Shown here: positions 58,701 through 64,000 of the stretch, in pieces
How positions within the stretch are numbered: the stretch's first letter is position 1
How the letters are laid out: each line of letters starts with the position of its first letter
Source of the DNA: Megaleporinus macrocephalus
Taxonomy: Eukaryota > Chordata > Actinopteri > Characiformes > Anostomidae
NCBI GenBank assembly: GCA_021613375.1
Contig: CM038716.1
Location: 15,468,024-15,532,023, forward strand
Reading direction: 5' to 3'
DNA: 64,000 nucleotides
Translations under genes and position numbers: made by a program
The notes under the pieces: generated by a model
Seen by the model: the letters and a program-made list of their open reading frames with translations, nothing else
The model's database searches: none
Told to the model about the DNA's origin: nothing

Positions 58701-60962
58701 TACCAAACGGACAATCTTCCCATCGTGTGATGGAATGCAGGGGACCTGTCTCTGTTGTTGGCTACCTGTGCGAGACAGGAAGTGGAGTTAGCCTGGGAAA
58801 GCGGCAGAATGGCCTTTATATCTCACCCAAAGATCTAACCCGACGTTCCACTGTAGCATTTATAATTAGAGCAGGACTGGCTACGGAAGGTGATTTGGGG
58901 AATTACGAGAAAAGTAGGAGTGACGTACATGCGTGGACAGGCCACCCAAAACTTTATCTCCACAAGGCTCCAATAAGATTTTGGATTCAGGCCATGCAGA
59001 ATGCTTCAGTGACAGTATTCAGCGTCTTTACTGAATTTCTTTGAGTCAGCTGTTTTTTTTAACAGTCTCTTCATTCTCTTGGGCTTTTGGTGGTGCAGAA
59101 TAAATATTTCCCTATTTTCGCAAGAGCAGCTGCTCTGACTTCCCACTCAACTCGTTGCAAAAGCGCATGAATAACTGTAGTCTATCACTCTAAATTAAAA
59201 GCAAGCATACATTTCACTGAGCAGCACAGCAGAAATACAACCCAGTAAGAATCACTACCTCTATGCTTTGTATCTAGCATTGATCTGATCTTAAGCTATT
59301 GCAGAGCTTCCGCTTCTGCTTACTTTCATTTGTAGTATTGGTTTCCGCACTTAAGCTACTTACATGACAAACGGGCCCATCAACCAAATCCAGTTGCATT
59401 TCGTAACTTCTTTCTGCTGCCTGATTTTATCTCAGAAGTCCTCAGGTTCAGTGACCCATATGGAAAAAACATACAGACACGTTATTACTCCAAACATTTA
59501 GGAAGCTGCAAACAATAGGCCCTCTTCAGGAATTCAGAGCTTACTAACTGGTACACACCGAACGTGGGTTGTTATTCTGAGCTGCTCAAAGGCAGAGTCG
59601 AGAATGTAATTGCTGTGCATCCAAGTTTTTAATGATGTATAGTCACAAAAGTGTTACGCCCAACACTTACAAATACCTTTAAGCTTAGAAACATTAGAAG
59701 AAGCTATATATTATCTCCATTTTTGTTTATTTTTATTTTTCTACATTACTCAGCTGCTGTAGTTTACAAATGATAAATGGAAATCTGGTTCCATTGACTT
59801 ACATTAAAAGTAAAATATGTTGTGGTCCTGTTCTATGAAGTTGCCATTTCGGAGGTACTTGTTTTTCTTTGGACGATATGCGTATTGACCAATATTTAAA
59901 AAGAAAATATTTGCGACAGACAAAACATTTGACAGGTATTTCAGCCTGATATTTGATGATGTTTTTATAACTAAAAAGCATTAAGACACACAAGATAAGT
60001 AAAGAATGCTTAAAATTTCAACACATCCATGTTTGTATATGATAATGGATCCATGTAATGTCCATGTTGCTGCATTTGTAACCCACTACAGTTCTCTGTA
60101 ACGCTAGTCCAGTCCATATTTCTACATTTAATAAATATAGATCACGGATATGTACATGAAAAATATTGCATATCTGCATCTGCCCACCATGTCCGTACTC
60201 TGGATATGCCTAGATTTGTGTCTGTTCAGGTAACCGGGATGTAGTCTGTCAGTTTGTTCTACGTTATAACGCGGTAAACTGGCCAGCTGCACTTCTTGAT
60301 ATTTAATAATTAGTTTGAGGCAAAGCATGATCTCCCACACATTCATACACAAACATGCTAAATTAGCCAGCAGGAAGTGACTCAGCACTCTTCCTTTTAT
60401 GTTTATCACCATAATTGTCCAAATGCACATTATACAGGAAGTCTGCAGAGAGAGGGTATCACGGCTCCAGTGTGATAACAACTGTGTGAGCAAGTGACAC
60501 AAGCTAATTCCTGCTAAGCCCTGTGTAATAGGAACTGGATAATATATTGGAGCAATAAAGCAGGGAGGTATATATCAAATCAAAAGGAAGGGTGTGACTT
60601 CAATATCCCGTATCACACCATAAATAATGACACACAGTTTATGACCAATAGACAGATCCTGGGTTGTATGGCCTTCTAACTAAAGCAGAACTTTGGTTCT
60701 CAGAGGTCTCTGCTTTGCATTTTTATGTTATAAAAACCTGGTCATTCAGTTCATCATCAACATTTTCATTTGATTACTTGATTACTAAACTAATTAATAT
60801 CAATGACACTAATTCTATAGACGCATCAGCCACTGATGGATACCCGTGCTTTATGGTCTGTAATGTGTCAGTCTGTATATGGGGCATTAACAATACTGAC
60901 GCAGGTCATTAGGTGTCTCTCTAATGCTTTTTTATCTTTTGTCCTTAGTGTTTATCTTCCAG
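55800..60962 (+). other. presumed first intron of the downstream gene
   Basis: No coding exon could be supported. It contains R11 copy 2 (59765) and two non-repetitive balanced-composition blocks (56750-57230, 58700-59045). The latter holds a long chance open frame with no ATG at its listed start. Confidence 0.4.
59765..59900. repeat. R11 dispersed repeat, copy 2
   Basis: Same blocks and order as 38755-38880 (GACTTACATTAAAAGTAAAA, GAAGTTGCCATTTCGGAGGT). Lies in the presumed first intron of the downstream gene. Confidence 0.5.
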
Positions 60963-60970
60963 GCAGAAAC

Positions 60971-61431
60971 ATGCCCATCCTTAAGAACCTCCCAGCTCGG
61001 CTGAAGGGGGGCAAGGTGAACGTGGATTTGGAGAACACTCACGGCGAGCTGATTCTCCGCAAGATGAGCCTGAACCACAACCCGTTCGAGGAGAACGGCT
61101 CAGATGAGGAGTGGGCCAGGGACACTGGAGGCTCACTGCTGGATGGGATGGCGCCCCGGGACCGCAACCCGTTCGAGGATGAGGAGGACGAGAATGAGGC
61201 CAATGAAGAGAGACGTGGAGGCTCTGGGAAGGGCGGTTCGATCAAAGGGACGCTGGACCGCATCCGTGGAGTGTCCCCGCTCAAAACCCTGGGCAAGCTG
61301 GGCAAAGGTCTGCGCATGTCAGGCAGGAGTAAAGGCAGCGCCACCCCTTCTCCGCAGGGTTCCATTGGCATGCCTTCGCCCATGGAGAGAAAAAAGAAAG
61401 GCAGAAGGAGTTCAGAGGGGAGCCTCCTAAG
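60971..61431 (+). CDS. unrecognised gene, first coding exon
   Basis: 153 codons plus two bases. The acceptor is probably at 60963 (CTTCCAG|GCAGAAAC). The exon is markedly GC-richer than its flanks. It encodes MPILKNLPARLKGG..., two NPF motifs flanked by Glu/Asp, an acidic stretch (EDEEDENEANEE) and a basic Ser/Gly/Pro-rich region. The open frame runs on past the donor for about 60 codons of AT-rich intron. Confidence 0.75.
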
Positions 61432-63703
61432 GTACACGTGTGTAAAAAAGCTGCACAAAATACAGAGAAATCAGTCAAATGAAAAAAACAGTAACATAAA
61501 CAGTAATTGTATATGCAAACTACACGCAACTGTGTACAACGGGCCTGTGTACAATTCTGTTGAGAAGCAGAGGCTCAGGTGTAAAAATGTTAAATTGATC
61601 TACACTTAATTCACAGCATTTTAAAAGCAGTCTTGTTAGAGTGGTACACTCGTAGGAAGACAGAAGGTCGACAAAAATACTAATTTTACTGCTCAAGCAG
61701 CAGTTTTAACCCCTGTTTCCAGTATGCAAGACCATAACGTCACCCACTAAGCTATCTAGTCACTATGAATCTTTGAGTTAAAGCTCCAAACGGCCTGGCG
61801 CTAATCCCTGGTTTTTAGAATAACAAAGACTTGCTGAAGCGAGTACTTTTTGCGCCCCTTACTGACAACATTACATTTGGTTGTTGATCACAATGTCCAC
61901 ACTGTGCAGCTGACGCTTTCTTACAGAGCTTTTCAGTGTTTTATTGGCAAGATTCTCAGCATGGGCATATTCGTTGTTAAAAGCCATTATTATACATGCC
62001 AACCAAAACTGCACTTGAACAGTCTGAGAGCCCAACGGGTTCTATCTACCACTTGCATACATGCATGTTTTGTTACATGTTGATGCTGTGATATGTTCTG
62101 CAGTATATTAAAGCACTGAATAAATAAAGTTACATGGTCAGTAATGTCACATAACAAAATATGTAATGCACATAATCAAATAATGTTACATGAAGATCAG
62201 CTTGCATTGTTTAATATATATATAAACTTTTGGATTACATTAATTCATAAAATTCCTCCAGACACCCACAGAAAAACATCTGGAACTGTGGTTGATCAAG
62301 AGGCTCACAGTAAAAAAAATAGTGCTGGGCTAAAGGAATCATATACATGTCTACATGTCTACATATCTACATGTCTCAAAACCTAGTAAGCTGCCTATAT
62401 AGGCAGCATTCTACGTCATAGTATGCCCGCTCCAGACACGTAGGCTGTCCCAATTCTTAAATACCTTAAACATGCTGTCAACTGAGGCACCTTTATTTTG
62501 CCATGATTTTAAGGAAGCTTCCTCAGCCTCTAAGGCAATCCTATGATGCAATGCAGGCAGAACTTTTTCCCAACATGGTGGACAAAAGCATGTTATTTAA
62601 TGTGTTTCCTGTCATACAACCACACAAACAGGTAGTTTGACCATTCTGCAGTTTTATACTTGAGCCATTAGCATTTATGCTAGTGGATTGTTAAGCCTTG
62701 GCCTATTGTTTTGGATAGCCAGCCGCAGCTGCTCTATAACTAGAGTTTCTCAATAGTCTGTTTTATGAGGAGAGATGTCAGACAGAACGCTGCTTCTTAA
62801 ACAGCTACCTACCTAGTCAGTGCACTACTTAGACAGCTCACTAGGTTTTGAGACACACCGAATGAGTGCTTATATTGTGCTTACGTGCTTAATACGATTA
62901 GGTACATGACTTAACAATAGGGGTCTAAGAAAATATCGAATATCGGGAAATTGTGTTTCGTGATACTGTATCGATTCTCAAAAACACAGTATCGATACAC
63001 AGATTCCTGGCAGACAGTGAATCATTCTGTAATGTGTTTAAACCTCTGACCACTAGATGGCAGTGTTGTAATCCATTTTCAGCTCCACTCCAACATTAAC
63101 AAGCAGCACAAGGGTGTAATGCTATTGTAAGCATTGACAAACCTGTTCATACAGTGGTGTGTTTTAATTGTAAGATCTGAAAAATCTCAATATATAACTT
63201 TGCTTGCAATATTGTTATATATTGAATCGTGACCGCTGTATCACGATACGTATTGTATTGCCAGGTTCTTGCCAATACACAGCCCTTACTTACTTTAACA
63301 AGGTAAACAAGGTCTTGATTTCAGGTTGACGTCAATAGTTTCACACGTTCACTATGTCGGTACACTGACTGAAGAGAGCTTGAGAACATTCTAGGAGGTC
63401 ATGAGATGTTCCCCTTCTTTCTACAACCAGTCTGCTTTGCTTTCTTGCTGTCTGACCTGTTTGTCTCTTTGTGCAGGATGGCAGGCCGATGCAGAGAGAA
63501 CAACCGTAAAGAGAGCTTGCCCAACGGAGACCTGTGCTCAGAAAGTGACGCTGACTCAACCAGTCGCAGACTCTCCTTTCTGAAGATCGTGGGCAGGGGC
63601 AAGCAGAAGAGGGAGTCCATGGTGGACCGTTCAGCATCGCCAGGTCCTGAGGAGGAACCAGTGGAGGAGGTGCCAGAGGTCAAACCGAGGGAACCTCTCT
63701 CAG
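60971..63703 (+). CDS. unrecognised gene, N-terminal part (2 coding exons, partial, NPF motifs)
   Basis: Two exons, 60971-61431 and 63477-63703, join in frame (phase 2 intron, CTAAG|GTACAC and TTGTGCAG|GATGG). The second ends at CTCAG|GTAGGA, so the gene continues beyond the window. The start was chosen at 60971 (A at -3) because an acceptor (TATCTTCCAG) lies 9 nt before it and the upstream frame is intronic. The 229 visible residues are low in hydrophobics. Two NPF tripeptides (37-39, 66-68) lie in acidic context and are potential EH-domain ligands. A basic region with SP/TP sites follows (SPLKTLGKLGKGLR, then TPSPQ and MPSP), then a second basic block (RRLSFLKIVGRGKQKR). Coding reality is supported by GC-rich third positions and clean splice sites. 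An EXOC3L2-type exocyst-related N-terminus is a guess from general resemblance. The function is unknown from this window. Confidence 0.75.
62345..62376. repeat. 11-bp tandem repeat (CTACATGTCTA type)
   Basis: About three imperfect units of TACATGTC in the intron between the two exons of the downstream gene. Confidence 0.75.
62918..63288. mobile_element. R4-family hAT-like MITE, copy 2
   Basis: Begins TAGGGGTCTAAGAAAATATC and ends CCAATACACAGCCCTTA. It shares long blocks with copy 1 (ACACAGATTCCTGGCAGACA, CTCCACTCCAACATTAACAA, ATTGACAAACCTGTTCATA, CGTGACCGCTGTATCACGAT up to small changes). It lies in the intron between the two exons of the downstream gene and carries a perfect CTCF-type motif at 63050-63063. 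Confidence 0.65.
63050..63063 (+). promoter_or_regulatory. CTCF-type motif inside an R4 MITE
   Basis: CCACTAGATGGCAG fits CCASYAGRKGGCRS at every position. The homologous site in the other R4 copy (54982-54995) differs at one core base (GGTGC for GGCAG). Confidence 0.45.
63477..63703 (+). CDS. unrecognised gene, second coding exon
   Basis: 227 nt between TTGTGCAG| and |GTAGGA. It encodes polar sequence with a basic block (SRRLSFLKIVGRGKQKRESM) that has two candidate basophilic-kinase sites (RRLS, KRES). A Glu/Pro-rich stretch leads into EPLS at the exon end. The frame agrees with the previous exon. Confidence 0.75.
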
Positions 63704-64000
63704 GTAGGAGCAGAGCAGAGAATTATGGGGTATGATCACATCTCTTTCTGTCAATAGCACCATGGTTGAGGGTGTCATAAGTGCATGACCAGAAATTACA
63801 ATAACGTGGTCTCAATTTCATTTTAGAGTGAAAGGCTAGTACTGAGCTGGACCTGCATGCCCTTCATGCATAGTAGGCAGGTATTTGTGCAAGGAAGCAC
63901 GCTTAGATCAAGTTACAGCCTTTCAGGAGGCTTGTTGGGGCACGAGTAAGATTTGTAGCGGAACAATTCCTGAAAGCTTTTTATAAAAGTTTTTATGTAA

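Larger units (their letters stand above)
61432..63476 (+). other. intron between the two coding exons of the downstream gene
   Basis: Bounded by GTACAC and TTGTGCAG. It contains the 11-bp tandem repeat (62345) and R4 copy 2 (62918). Otherwise AT-rich, with nothing recognisable. Confidence 0.6.

Noticed and set aside
60836..61609. 257-codon open frame as one protein
   Set aside because: It reads through an acceptor (60962) and a donor (61432). Only 60971-61431 has coding composition; both ends are intronic and AT-rich.

Overview
The window is vertebrate nuclear DNA, almost certainly from a teleost. Introns have GT-AG borders, coding density is low, and there are long CA/GT and AT microsatellites. 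Several dispersed repeats look like families common in fish genomes, and some resemble families I associate with otophysans (characins, catfishes and relatives). The order is an inference from memory, not from a database search. There is no prokaryotic or viral gene organisation.

Three genes can be supported. (1) On the minus strand, 22365 down to 12660, nine coding exons join without a frame break into a 417-residue type I membrane protein: signal peptide, an eight-cysteine MANSC/MANEC-type domain, three Kunitz inhibitor domains, one membrane helix and a short tail. I call it a spint2 (HAI-2)-like protease inhibitor. (2) On the plus strand, 28116 to 45857, four coding exons join into a 148-residue PPP1R14A (CPI-17) homologue, the phosphorylation-dependent inhibitor of myosin phosphatase. 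(3) On the plus strand from 60971 to beyond the window end are the first two recognisable coding exons (about 229 residues) of a protein I do not firmly recognise. It carries two NPF motifs in acidic context followed by a basic, serine-rich stretch. An exocyst Sec6-like (EXOC3L2-type) N-terminus is only a guess. A CpG-rich segment ending in a strong splice donor at 55799 may be its promoter and first exon.

Layout: 1-12.6 kb is the 3' flank of spint2, with repeats and a decayed L2-type LINE. 12.66-22.37 kb is spint2. 22.4-28.1 kb separates the two divergent promoters: spint2 has a CRE and a TATA-like element, ppp1r14a an NRF1-type palindrome and a short upstream ORF. 28.1-45.9 kb is ppp1r14a with a 15-kb first intron. 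47-55.5 kb is intergenic with several non-repetitive stretches of balanced composition that may be conserved regulatory DNA. 55.5-64 kb is the third gene.

spint2 and ppp1r14a lie head to head, as I recall their human counterparts do on 19q13.2. The proteins work in different compartments (pericellular protease control and cytosolic phosphatase control), so the pairing is most likely ancestral gene order. I found no previously unknown multi-gene system. The most interesting item is the spint2 architecture: a MANSC domain plus three Kunitz domains, every intron in phase 1, with one Kunitz domain two residues short in a core hairpin.
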